The notes below the pieces were generated by a model that did no database searches, was not told where the DNA came from, and saw nothing but the letters and a program-made list of their open reading frames with translations. DNA of 64,000 nucleotides, taken from contig CM067569.1 of the NCBI GenBank assembly GCA_034336665.1, positions 5,325,820 to 5,389,819 on the forward strand, given 5' to 3'. The stretch comes from Luscinia megarhynchos (lineage: Eukaryota; Chordata; Aves; Passeriformes; Turdidae). A program made the translations under genes and the position numbers. Numbering within the stretch: the first letter of the stretch is position 1; every line of letters starts with the position of its first letter. This document shows, in pieces, positions 49,101 through 59,700 of the stretch.

Positions 49101-52100
49101 GATTATTAAAATGCTTGACATTCAAGCTCCATAAACACTGGTGCATGGCAATTGCCTGGAACAAGTATCCTGAGTGCTACAACTCTCACCTCCTTCCCTG
49201 TTGCATAGTTTGAGAATGTCAAGTGAAAAAGCCCAGAGCAGGCACCAAAAAAGGGAAATGTGTTCATAATAGTGGGTCAGGGATGCTCTATGTGAGCATA
49301 TCAAAGTCAAAAGGAGAACAAACAGAGCCTGGCCATGGCTACAGAATCAACTTTACTGCTGAGCTTGTACCAGAACACTGACTGGAAAGTTTGGTTTTCA
49401 CCAGGAACTGTGAAATGGTCAAATTTCATATCTCCCTAAACCTGGAGAGTGCTCAGAGCCAGGCACAGCCCCTCTGTGACCAGCAGAGACAGCAGGCACC
49501 TGGAGACACCAGGAGGGGGAAGAGAAAAGGCAGGACTGAACCCTGGGAGCAGAAGGAAAGCAGACAGATCACCCTGGAAAATACTTTATTTCTATGTGAA
49601 ACAGAGACAGAAATACATTTAGATACACTCTTAGTCACTATTACACCAACATACCTTACTAGAAAACCTGGAATTCTGTTGAAATCTTAAATAAATTTTA
49701 TATATATGTATAAAACAGTCATGGCTTTAAAAAATTCTGTAAACCATTCCCCAAATGCTTAAAATATATTTCCCAATAAAGAAATGTACAGCTGTCCCTG
49801 TAAGTTGAATTGAGTGATGTGAGTTGAAGTGTGGAGGTCTGAGTATTTCTCTGATTCCTCAGAATCTAAGAGCTACTATATTTGTTGTATCATTCTAGTA
49901 AATTAAAACACAAAGAATTCTTGTGGAGTAGAAAGGAATTTTTTTATCTACTTTACACAATGATGGGATATTTAGTAGGATTGCTAAATAGCAATAGCAT
50001 CAACTTTGGAGGAAAAAAAAGTCCAGTTAAATTAACATGAGGAAATATAGTTATGATTTCATTAGCACAGCATCAAGTACTCACTAAAGTTTGTGTTTTA
50101 ATAAAGGAAATCAAAGAGGGGAGATGCAGGTAGTTATTTTGTTTATTATTTTTTATATTTTGTTTATTATATAAGTATATTGTTTAAAGTCACATGGATG
50201 TTTAACAAACAAACAAAAAACACCAACATGGCAAAAAAGCCAAATACCAACAGGTTTCATGCTGCCCACAGTGCCCCTGTGGTGTTTAACAGCTTATTCA
50301 AAAGAACAGTTCAAAACTGTGCTGCCTTTCAAGTGAGGCAAAGTCTAAAATGAAGCAAAACTCCTTTTGTGATAACCCCATCCTCTTCTCCCCCAGGAAG
50401 GCAGTGAGAGAGGCACAACCTGGTTTGCTCCAGGTGCTGCCCTCAAGCTCTGCTCCCCTGGCAGAAACACTCCAGAGCACCCAGGGACCCCAACACTCAG
50501 CTCATGCTCTTGCCTTGTCATCTCCAGTTACAACAGTTTACATTTTCCTCTCACCCTGCTCCTTTTCCTTTCAATTCATTTTTGCATTGAAGAGTAATTT
50601 TTGGCATCCTGTTTTATCTTAAGCTTGATTTACAGATTTTGGAGAGACAGCAGGATTTCAAACTAGGACATGTTTAAGGCCTGGCAAAAGCAAAGTCAGT
50701 GGTAACAGGCTATTTTAAATACACATAGATAATTTGGCATTGCCCCAGCTAAGACAATTAATACTGTATAAAAAGCTGAAATGTTGATGTTTTCTGCCAT
50801 TAAATTCCCACCTCCCATTTCATTGCATTCAAAAGAATTTATGTTTCAACAATCTGAAAACTCCACAGTGTTTAGACTCAATTTTGTGTAAACTGGTAAC
50901 ACACTGGTTTTGGGAGAAACATTATCCTCAGAGACCATTATACAGACTTTTTCTAGTAGGAACTGTGGAAATAATAGTTATTGCTGTGGATGTTGTAATT
51001 CTAGTTATGAGATACAGCACAGCAATGCTGAAGGGCAAATCCTGACAGAGCAATAAAGCAAAATGAGTCCATTACCCCAAGAAAAAGTCCCTAATTCCAC
51101 CCAGCTTCTAAACCAGCATAGTCACCATCAACAGCCTCAGGATTTATGCAGACATTTCCATCTCCAAAGCCCTTCATGCACATTAAAGCAGCCAGTGCTT
51201 GCAGAGCTCCTGTGAGCAAATTTCATTATGGCCATCACTGCACCCCAAAGAAATGAAGGGATTTTTTTCTGCCACAGGCTCTCCTGCTGGCTGACTCAGT
51301 GCTGGCTGCATTTACACCAGAGGGATCATCTAGAATGTCACAGTGATGATCCCCTCTTGTCACAGCCCCTTCCCACACCACAGGCTGCACCAGAGGCAAG
51401 GCTCCTTCTTCCCCAGGTGCTTATTGCACAGGTTCTTATGTGCTACTGCCAGGGAAAACTGCCTCACAGCCCCATAAATCCAACCTACACGAGCAGTGAT
51501 GCTGTGTGAGCAAGGCAAGAGTTACATCTCCACCTCTGAGTGTTTTATTGCCATTGCTCCTGGCTCAGGCTGGCAGCAAGGGAATAGAGGGAACATTCGT
51601 CTCTGAAGCAGCTGTGCCAAGCAGAGCTGAGAGCCACAGGCACTCAGAGCCTGCCCCCAGGTGCAGCAGGGCTGCAGAGTCCTACCAGAGCAGCAGAACC
51701 CATCTGCAGGTGGGTTGCATGGGGTCTGTGTGCCTGCAAGAGATAAGAAGGTGGGTCTGGGTTTTTTTAAGGCTTTTTCTTCAGGCATGGCCAGTGCCAG
51801 CAGAAATACAGCCCCTAATTTGGGATCAGAGCTCACACCACATCAACCTGCACAGCTCCACACCCATGGCAGGCTGTAGGGTCTTGCCTCTGCTCCTTTT
51901 AAAGCAGCACATCCTTGATCCCTGCTCCTATTTGTACCAGGACCAGCTGGGGAACAAAGGTTTGGCAAAGTTCCTCAGTTAAACGTGTGGCTCCAAATCT
52001 GAGTGTCCATGCCCTGGTGGCTGGGGCAGCAGAGCTTCACCTGCTCTCTGCAGCTCAGAGACAGTCAGGGAACTGCACACACAGCTCTGCAAGCACAGGT

Positions 52101-52298
52101 TACAGCAGCTCTGGCAGAGGCACATTCCTTAAACCTTCCTGCCAGGGCATGGCACCTGTGCTTGGAGAACACAGCACTAACAATGGGGGCTTTAAGGTGA
52201 TCAGGTCAGGCAGGAGGAGAAGCCTTGCCTCTAATTTGAAGTTCCAAAGTGTTTAAAGTTTCATTATGGTTATTTTCCCCCCTTCTTTTCAGTTTTTC
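43136..52298. other. Long unique stretch, no gene recognised
   Basis: Mixed DNA with a (CA)n run at 44366-44376, a purine-rich tract at about 44704-44740, and GC-richer patches at 45.0-45.2 kb and 51.2-52.2 kb. Frames up to 171 codons (46973-47488 minus) and 158 codons (51506-51982 plus) overlap others on the opposite strand and lack domain motifs. Segment 46100-46330 is AT-rich and repeat-free with several TAATTA and TTTATG motifs. A 20-bp imperfect tandem, ATTTTGTTTATTAT, lies at 50136-50173. Confidence 0.5.
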
Positions 52299-52790
52299 TG
52301 TGTGGTGGATTGACCTTGGCTGCTGCTGGTTGCCCATCAAGCTGCTCTATCACTCAGGAAAGACAGAGAAAATAAGATGGAAAGAAAAAAACAACCTCAT
52401 GAGTCAAGACAAAGGCAGTTTAATAAAGCAAAACAAAAGATTTATTCTCTAGTGCCCAGCAGCAGGCAATGTCCAGCCTGTTCCTGGGAAGGAGGGTTGC
52501 AGTACCCACAGCAATCACTCCAGAAGACAAATTCTGTAATAATGAACACACACTCCCCTTCTCTTGGCTTCCATTGCTGGGCAGATATCCTGTGATGAGG
52601 CAGATCCTTTGGTCACTTTGGGTCAGCTGTCCTGCCTGGGTCCCCTCCCAGGATTTTGTCCATCCCCCAGAGAGAGAGAGCGCCTGACACTGCTCCAAAG
52701 CACTGGAGTGTTCTCAGCACCTTCCTAACTCCCCAAAATTAACTCCCTCTCAGGCACACCCAGAGCGTTCTGTTTAGCCAAAACCCCATC
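52299..52790 (-). mobile_element. Solo LTR of an avian endogenous retrovirus, minus
   Basis: The segment begins with TGTGTGGTGGATTGACC, the reversed 3' edge of an LTR type common in bird genomes. The same order of landmarks follows on the minus strand: TTTATTAAACTGCC holding the ATTAAA-type polyadenylation signal, the CTTCTGGAGTGATTGC region, a degenerate TATA area, and GGACAGCTGACCCAAAGTGA. It ends near AGGGAGTTAATT and GTTTTGGC. The length of about 490 bp is near full size with small deletions. No gag, pol or env remains are seen on either side and no second LTR is visible, so it is a solo LTR left by recombination. The far edge is uncertain by about 20 bp. It encodes nothing; frames on both strands here are chance. 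Confidence 0.85.
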
Positions 52791-53589
52791 CAGATCCCCA
52801 GGATGAGACAATGAGATAGGCACCAAGCCTCTCCCAGGGTTTGTCAAGGCTTCTCTCTGGAAAGCAGAGTCCTGCCCTAGATTTGAAGCTTTATTTGAGA
52901 TCACAGTGATTCAAAATAAAAACATTTCAAATCCAAACAGGCACCTCGGTTTGAAATTTGGCTTTGTCAGAAGAATTCTGAGCAGGTCTCCTGAGGACAC
53001 AGACAGTGCTGCCTCATTTCTGCTTTCCTCCCAATTCACTTCCATTCCTCCACACCCTTTAATTCTTCAATTTTTTCTGCTCTGGGGACAGCAGGGAAGA
53101 GAGCATCTCAGAGCTGATTCTTTCCCTCTCTTCTTTTACACTGTGCAAGCAAACCAGCAGCAGCTTCAGGACCTTGTAAGACTCAAATAATAATTAACAA
53201 GACTGAAACTGTAATTAACAGAAAGAACCAAACACCAAAATTAGAGTCAGGAAAGGATGAATGTTCAACACTACACCTTTTTCTAGCCTAAAGGCAAACA
53301 GATTGATTTTTAGGATTCACCCTCACAGTATTTCAAACAAACTTCATTAGTATGAGGCATTGATCTAGCAGCCCAAGATGTCTCTATTGTTTGAATCCTG
53401 CTGGCTGAGCCACCTGGGTGTAAAAGCTTATTTCAAAGCTCTGTACTCAGAGGGAAGTCAATATATTGCTTTGCTCCTATAATTTCATCTGAGCTTGTGC
53501 ACTGAAGACAAATAAAAAAAAACTAAGCCCAAAATATTCACAGTGGGCTGCAAAGGATTAACCCCTTCCAAATTCAGGTTAGAACTTTA
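52791..53589. other. Unique non-coding sequence, nothing recognised
   Basis: Flank of the LTR. No internal retroviral sequence and no gene are recognised. Confidence 0.5.
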
Positions 53590-53641
53590 AGGATTTTTAA
53601 GGTTCCTTCAAACCCAAACCATTCTCTGACGCTATGATTTA
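53590..53641 (+). mobile_element. CR1 LINE scrap, 3' terminus, plus orientation
   Basis: GGATTTTTAAGGTTCCTTC, AAACCCAAACCATTC, then TCTGACGCTATGATTTA is the sense CR1 3' end. Only about 50 bp are recognisable. Confidence 0.85.
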
Positions 53642-54833
53642 TCTCAGTTGTTCCCATGAAGAACACTGACATTTTCTGACTAACTATAGTAAATAAAACT
53701 AAACCTATACATTAATTGAAGAATTTGCTGCAAACTCAGCTGGCTTCCTACACATATTCACATATCAATTCTTTGGAATTCTAGTAGGCATCCTGTAGTT
53801 TGTTTTTATAAGGATTATCTGACTGAGAAGATGTATTCCAGAAAGAAAATTACTAGGTTTGATTTGGATTGCAATACCTGCCACGACTGACACCCTGCTG
53901 TGATTATTCAGAAAGTTCTATGCCATGAAATAGATAAAGCAATACATAATTACAGTTTTTGTTCTGTCTGAAATAAAGCTCCCCTCCAATCCCCTGATGT
54001 AATCCAATTTGTTTCCCTTGCAGCTTTTGTTTTCTGCTCAAATATCCAAATTAATCTTCTTCTTTCAAACTTAAAAAACATTATGAAAATCACCAAAAAA
54101 GCAAAACCTGAGAAATTTTCCTGCTGGCATTTCAATCTCAAGATAAATTTAGCAAGTCACAATGTGAAAACCAAATCCACTCTGCTCAGCTTTGTGAAGA
54201 GTCACTGCAAATATTTATATATGTATTCCTCAGGAAAATGCAGTGTAGCTCTCAATTGCACCCACATTAATTAAACTTTTTCAACTGATGACAACTGGAG
54301 AACAAATTAAACTAAAATATGGCTTAAACTGAAATCTGCCAGTGCCTTGACCCTGTAGAGTCCACAAAGACCTCTCTAGTTAAGAATACTGTGGGGTTTG
54401 GAAAATTTATTAGCCCAAGAAGAAATTTCAGTCTTTAATACAGAATTTTGCTTTCCCACTGCACCAGGCTACAGCAGAATAAATTTATGAAATTAATATC
54501 TTTACAATAACAGCAATATGAAATGGGAAAAGCTATCAGAGTCTAAGTTTTATGTCTGTTGTTTCAGCCACTCAGGATTGAAAGGGAAATTGATGATGGG
54601 GCTTTTTACTTCTGGTTATAATTTTTGTTTGGGGATTTATTTTTTTTAGCAGCCCAGGCAGTGCAATCATTGCTGTGCCTTGTCTGGAGAGCAGGGGATG
54701 TTTGTCTCAGAGGATGGCAGAAGATGAGCAGCACCTGAACCTCCTGAGCAGCAGCACACCAGGAAGAAAGGGAATATTCAGGATATTCACCCGTTAAATG
54801 TGGGTGGAAGGGGTGTCAAAATCAGCCTCTTAC
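53642..54833. other. Unique AT-rich sequence, nothing recognised
   Basis: No repeat family is recognised. Short frames on both strands. Confidence 0.5.
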
Positions 54834-55030
54834 CTGTGGGTCAGGTTTGAGGCACTTGGCAGCACAATTTGGGAAACACACACTGCTGCAGCTTGGGGGG
54901 ACACAGAGACCTTCTGTCTGTGCACGAGCCCATCTGGCATCTCCCACAAACCCTGAATTCACTTGCCAACACAAACAAGTGAATAAGCCCTGTGTGTTTA
55001 ATACTTCACAGAATTTCATCTTAAAGGGAG
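54834..55030 (-). other. Candidate 197-nt cysteine-rich exon, minus strand
   Basis: On the minus strand a very strong acceptor (CCCTTCCTTCCTATTTCT then TTTCCCAG, ending at 55031) and a consensus donor (CCCACAG then GTAAGAG, GT at 54833-54832) bracket 197 nt. These are open in one frame, entering in phase 1 and ending in phase 0. The 65-residue peptide has nine cysteines. Its first half, CEVLNTQGLFTCLC then GFVGD, recalls the C..NT.G.F.C.C..GF.GD core of calcium-binding EGF-like domains, with three extra residues before GF. Its second half has cysteines at regular spacing (CVPPSCSSVCFPNCAAKC). The antisense frame is also open, which weakens the coding argument. No neighbouring exon was found. 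Confidence 0.25.
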
Positions 55031-56425
55031 CTGGGAAAAGAAATAGGAAGGAAGGGATCAGTCTCTTTGTACAACAGACTACACAGTGTTCCTCTTGGTC
55101 AGGGCTAATTCCATGCACTGATATCATTATTTGCTGATTGGCATTGGAAGAGAGACATTATCTCATACAAATTGAAAACAAGCAAATGAATATGGGTGTT
55201 TTATCACCATAAAATAGAATAAATTCAAGTGGTTTCAGATGTATGTTCAGATGTAGTATCCAGATGAATACTATTATTCTGTCAGTCCCACCTCAGTGAC
55301 TAAATTTGGGAAGAAATACACACACAGTTTGCTCAACAAGCCAGGATTCCTTTAAAAGAAAAAAGAAGAACAGCTAGATTTGTTTCCTCCCTTTTCTTTG
55401 ACTGGTAAGCAAATGAGCTGTGAATTCAGCAGCAGAAATAAACCTTGCTAAAGTATGAGGTCACCTAATTTGAGGATGCATTTAGTCAGAGGTGTGTGGC
55501 AGCCAGATCAGTGGATTGATGCCCTTCTCCCTCAATATTTAAGAGTGTTGAGACACAATGTATCACTAGAAGCCCATTTCTACATGCCATGATAGCTGCA
55601 TCACAAGACTAAGGAACAAATTTATTTATTTATTAAAATAAATAAAAAAGCTGTCAAACCAGACTGCTCCACAGGAATCTTCATTTTGTTTAAGGGATGA
55701 AAATTTCATTCTTGGGACTCTCAAGAGCAACTTGTTTCAGAGGTTGTACTCAGGATAAAAAATCTTCCAGGATCACATTAACACTCGACTAACCCTCCTG
55801 TGAGCCCTCTGGCACCTCTCAGAGGCATGGGATTTACAGATATAATACTCATTTGGCTTTAAAGTTTGTTTTTTTTATCCTATTGGCACGAGACTGTTCC
55901 ATGCAGTTTTGTACAAGATGCATGTACAAAGCACAAATAATAAACAATACGAGAAATATGTATTGAATGGCATAAACAAGTTTAGCTCAGGTTATCAAAA
56001 TCTTAATCACACACCATGCAAAAGGCAGTTTAGCTGAGGTATTTTGAAAGTCTGAGGCAGTTTCACAGGAAAGATAATTCATCCCTCCTGTATTGCAACT
56101 GATCTGTGCTTGTAGCTTTTTTCTTTGTACCACTATAAAATTTCCCCTTGCCTTATTCACATATCACCATCATTAAGTGATTACACTTAAAACTTCAGAA
56201 AAAGAACACTGAACATCATAGCCAAAGCTCCTCTATATTTGTTATTTGCAATGCAACATCAACTATAGTTTGAGCCATCATCATTCTTCTTTAAAGAGGA
56301 GGCAATTTACTGACAGCAAATGAGCTGGGACTAACATGTTTGTAGTGCATATATCCAAGTCATCAATACTGTTTGCTATGGTACAGAAAGTATAAAAAAA
56401 TTTTAAAACCCACCAAAATTAATTA
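55031..56425. other. Unique AT-rich sequence with an A/T inverted tract
   Basis: At about 55619-55650, TTTATTTATTTATT is followed by AAAATAAATAAA, a self-complementary A/T tract. No gene or repeat family is recognised. Confidence 0.5.
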
Positions 56426-56707
56426 TTGGACTGCTATAAGTCTCAGTTCGGAGCTGGGTACACAACAGAAGTCAGAACCCAAAGTGTTGGGCACATCATG
56501 GCATTGACAGCACTCCTGCCTCTGCTTTGGGTCACTGTTAATATCATGATCCCAGCCCTCCTACAGCCCCTAGAAGAGGCCAGAGATCCTCAACAGGGTC
56601 AGATTCCCCTCCTCTGCATTGGGCCACACAACTCTTACCACTTGGTTTCTAAAGTTTTTTGTTCTTTGCTCTTAACTTAAAACTTGCAAAAAAAAAAAAA
56701 AAAAAAA
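56426..56707 (+). other. GC-richer segment ending in poly-A (origin unknown)
   Basis: About 260 bp of moderately GC-rich sequence with an 84-codon frame run into 20 A residues at 56688-56707. The layout resembles a retroposed transcript, but no AATAAA lies in the last 30 bp, no target-site duplication is obvious and the peptide matches nothing I know. The poly-A run itself is certain; the retrocopy reading is weak. Confidence 0.15.
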
Positions 56708-59700
56708 CAGCTCTAAGGAGCTGAAGCTCTAAATCTCACATTTCACAGAAAGCTGGCCAAGTTTACACTTCAAATCTCCTTAGAAATCCCAGGCTATATA
56801 TTATTTGGCCTTGTTTCCACAGCTCTGCTCTGTTTTCTGTTTCTCGAGCCCATCTTCTCCTGGAATTTCTGATCCAGCTGCAGGGGGCTTGAGGAAAACT
56901 CCATGGAATGGAGCCCTGGAGGGTGAGAAGGCAAAGCTGGTGAGCCCCAGGGCAGGGTCTGGAGGGCTCCTACACCAAGGGAGGCAGGTTGGAGAGCCAA
57001 AAACGTGATCATGGCCATGTCTGATAACAGCCAGCTCATCAGCACTGCCCTGCCCAGGGGGTGCAGAGGGAGAATTCCTGCCCTGGTCCAGGCTGCTCAT
57101 CTCCCACAGCAAAAAGCTCTTCAGCTGGAGGAGCAGAGGCTTGGGGACACCACATGTGCTGCCTGCATGAAGGGCCAAGTGCCACCATTCTCCATGTCAT
57201 TCCATGTCACATCCCCTCAGACTTTTTTTCCTGTGTTTTTCCTAATGCACAGTTTGCCTGTGTTGTCTATAAATCTGAAGCCCTTTGGGGCAGATATTTT
57301 TCTGATTGCCTGTTTGTACTGGCAGAGGGCTCAGCTGGATTCTCCAGAGCCTAAACTCATAATTCCAGGGCTGCCTTCTCCTGCCTCAAGCACTGTGTTT
57401 TTCTTTAAGTCAGTGAGCATTTCAGAACATGAATCTGAAAATCTACATATTGCTTTATTACAAAAGTGCTTATGCTTTTAATTCTTCTTTCTCTCTGCAT
57501 AATGAAATTACAAAGCAGGAATCTTTCATAATAAAATTTGATGTAGACATGCCTGGAAAATGAAATCAGAAGGCAGCAGTGATGGGAAAAGCTACCATCA
57601 ATCATGGCAGGCAGACTGCTCCCCTTGACAGCAGTCAGACACAGAGGTAGAAAATTCAGTAATTTGATAACAGCTGCAGTAGAAAACCGGGAAGAAACAT
57701 GATGATGGCAGTCACTACATATTTAGCATCAGATCTGACCTGCACATCAGGCTCCTGAGCAATGGGCACAGCAGAAATTGCACTGAAGCCACCAAGCTGC
57801 AACTGCTGATTTAGGGCAGAATTGTTCTTGTTCTTAGTGCCACTCCTGAAGACAAATCCAGTGCTGTTCTGTCACCTCCTTCCCTCCATACCCCAAAAAT
57901 AATCCAGGAGGAGAAGCACAGTCAGGTGAAGTTTTCCCCCACCTTATTCCTGATAAACTGACTTCTCAAGGGTCAGCTTTCCTCCACTGACTATAGAGAT
58001 GCCTTACATCAGAAACAAGATTTTAGAACTGGAGTTCCAGACAGAGAAGCTTCCTCCAAATGTTAACTTTATTTAAGTCTTAAATGGATAAAATACTTCT
58101 ATGGAATTCACACTACAGTATTTAAATAAACACAACCGTTCACCTCCACAGCATTTATAAAGCAAGAGTTGAGGTGCTCTCCTCTCCCCTGTTCCACAAA
58201 GAGCATCTGAAACAGGTTTTTTCTCCAGAAGTCTTGGGTCAGAACAGAAACCCTAGCTTCTTGCAAATTTACCTTCATTAACATAAGATTTCCTGAACAT
58301 TTTTTAGAGACTGGAAGTTGTGCAGTGTAGCAAATTGCTCTAAACACCCAAATTTCTCTACTTGTCTTCAAAGACAAAACCAAAGCCTGCATCACAGCCT
58401 TCTTTCATTAATGGAGGAGAAAGAAAAGATGGTTAATTTCAGCCCTGAGCTTGGGACTTCTAAAAAACAAAGAAACATTCATAAGTGCTGGTTTAGACAG
58501 ACAAGAAAATTCTTGTTGGAGTTTCCAGCTCTGTTGGCAGGTTGTGGGGGTTCCTTCAAAAACAAAGGCTAGAGACTAATTGATATTTTTATAATAAGCC
58601 AAAGTAAACTCAAGTATAAAATAGAATAAAATCAAGCACAAATTATTGAAAGGTAAATTCAAACTCTAATATTTTAAATTGTAATTTACCCTATTGAATA
58701 ATGGCAAAGCCTACCAAAAAGCAGCCTCAGAAAAGCTTCCAAGGGCCTTCATGAATAATCCTGTCAACCAGAAGCATTCAAAAATCTAAGAAACAAAATA
58801 TATTTTGCTGCCATTTATTGTGAATTCAGGCAGCTGAAAATCATTTTATTGAAAGATGAAATACTCATAAAACATATCACACATCTTCAGACAAAAAAAG
58901 TCAGTCATAAGTTATGATTATGCATTCTCTCCAAGGATCTCTGTAACTCTTATTTTCAGACTTCTTTCTTTCAGTGGAAGAGAGAATGTTGGGAAAGAAC
59001 TAGCTTTTTGGAAGAGAAAAATAGCTTTTATTGTCAGTAAAAAAACACCACTAAAGGTTATAAGTAATCTCTTAAGAGAGCCCTCCTGAAGCTTTAGGTC
59101 AGCAAATGCAAAAGACAAAATACTCTTCTGGATTTAGAGGTATCCTGTACTGGGTTCCTCAGGTCCAAGAAGGGCCACCAGTCATTATTTGTTAATATGG
59201 GCAGCACCAACACATTGGAGCATCTTTTCTCTTTGTCACAGCCAGATCTGAATCTCTAATCTGGGAATGAAAACAGCACCTCATGCCATGCTGCTGCAAC
59301 AATCTAATATTTAGCCACCCCACCTGACAAAGTTGATTCCAATTTAAGAAGCAAAGGGTGCATTAAAAAGATATTATTCCTCACTAAAGAGAAAAAAGAT
59401 ACCCACTATGTGTTTTATCTGATATAAATTAATGTGGAATTGGGAGGCTCAGAGGTGTAAACTGAGCTCTTTAAAATAAATAAAACAATAAAAAAGAAAA
59501 TGGACACCAACTCAGCCACTCCATAAATAAATCTTACAGATTTCAGCAGAAGCCAAGTACAAAAAACCAACTAGACATATATTACAGGAAATTTTGCTCG
59601 ATGGAGGAAGTGAATTTGCATTTTACAGCTGTTTATGTATATTTGTGATACATTTAATATGCTGTGACCTTCAGAAGCAATAAGATTGGAGTTTTCATCC

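Noticed and set aside
51506..51982. 158-codon plus frame as a gene
   Set aside because: It sits in a GC-richer patch where stops are rarer; an opposite-strand frame of 104 codons is also open, and there are no domain features.
57005..57481. 158-codon plus frame as a gene
   Set aside because: Another GC-richer patch; three other frames are open over parts of the same bases, so composition explains it.
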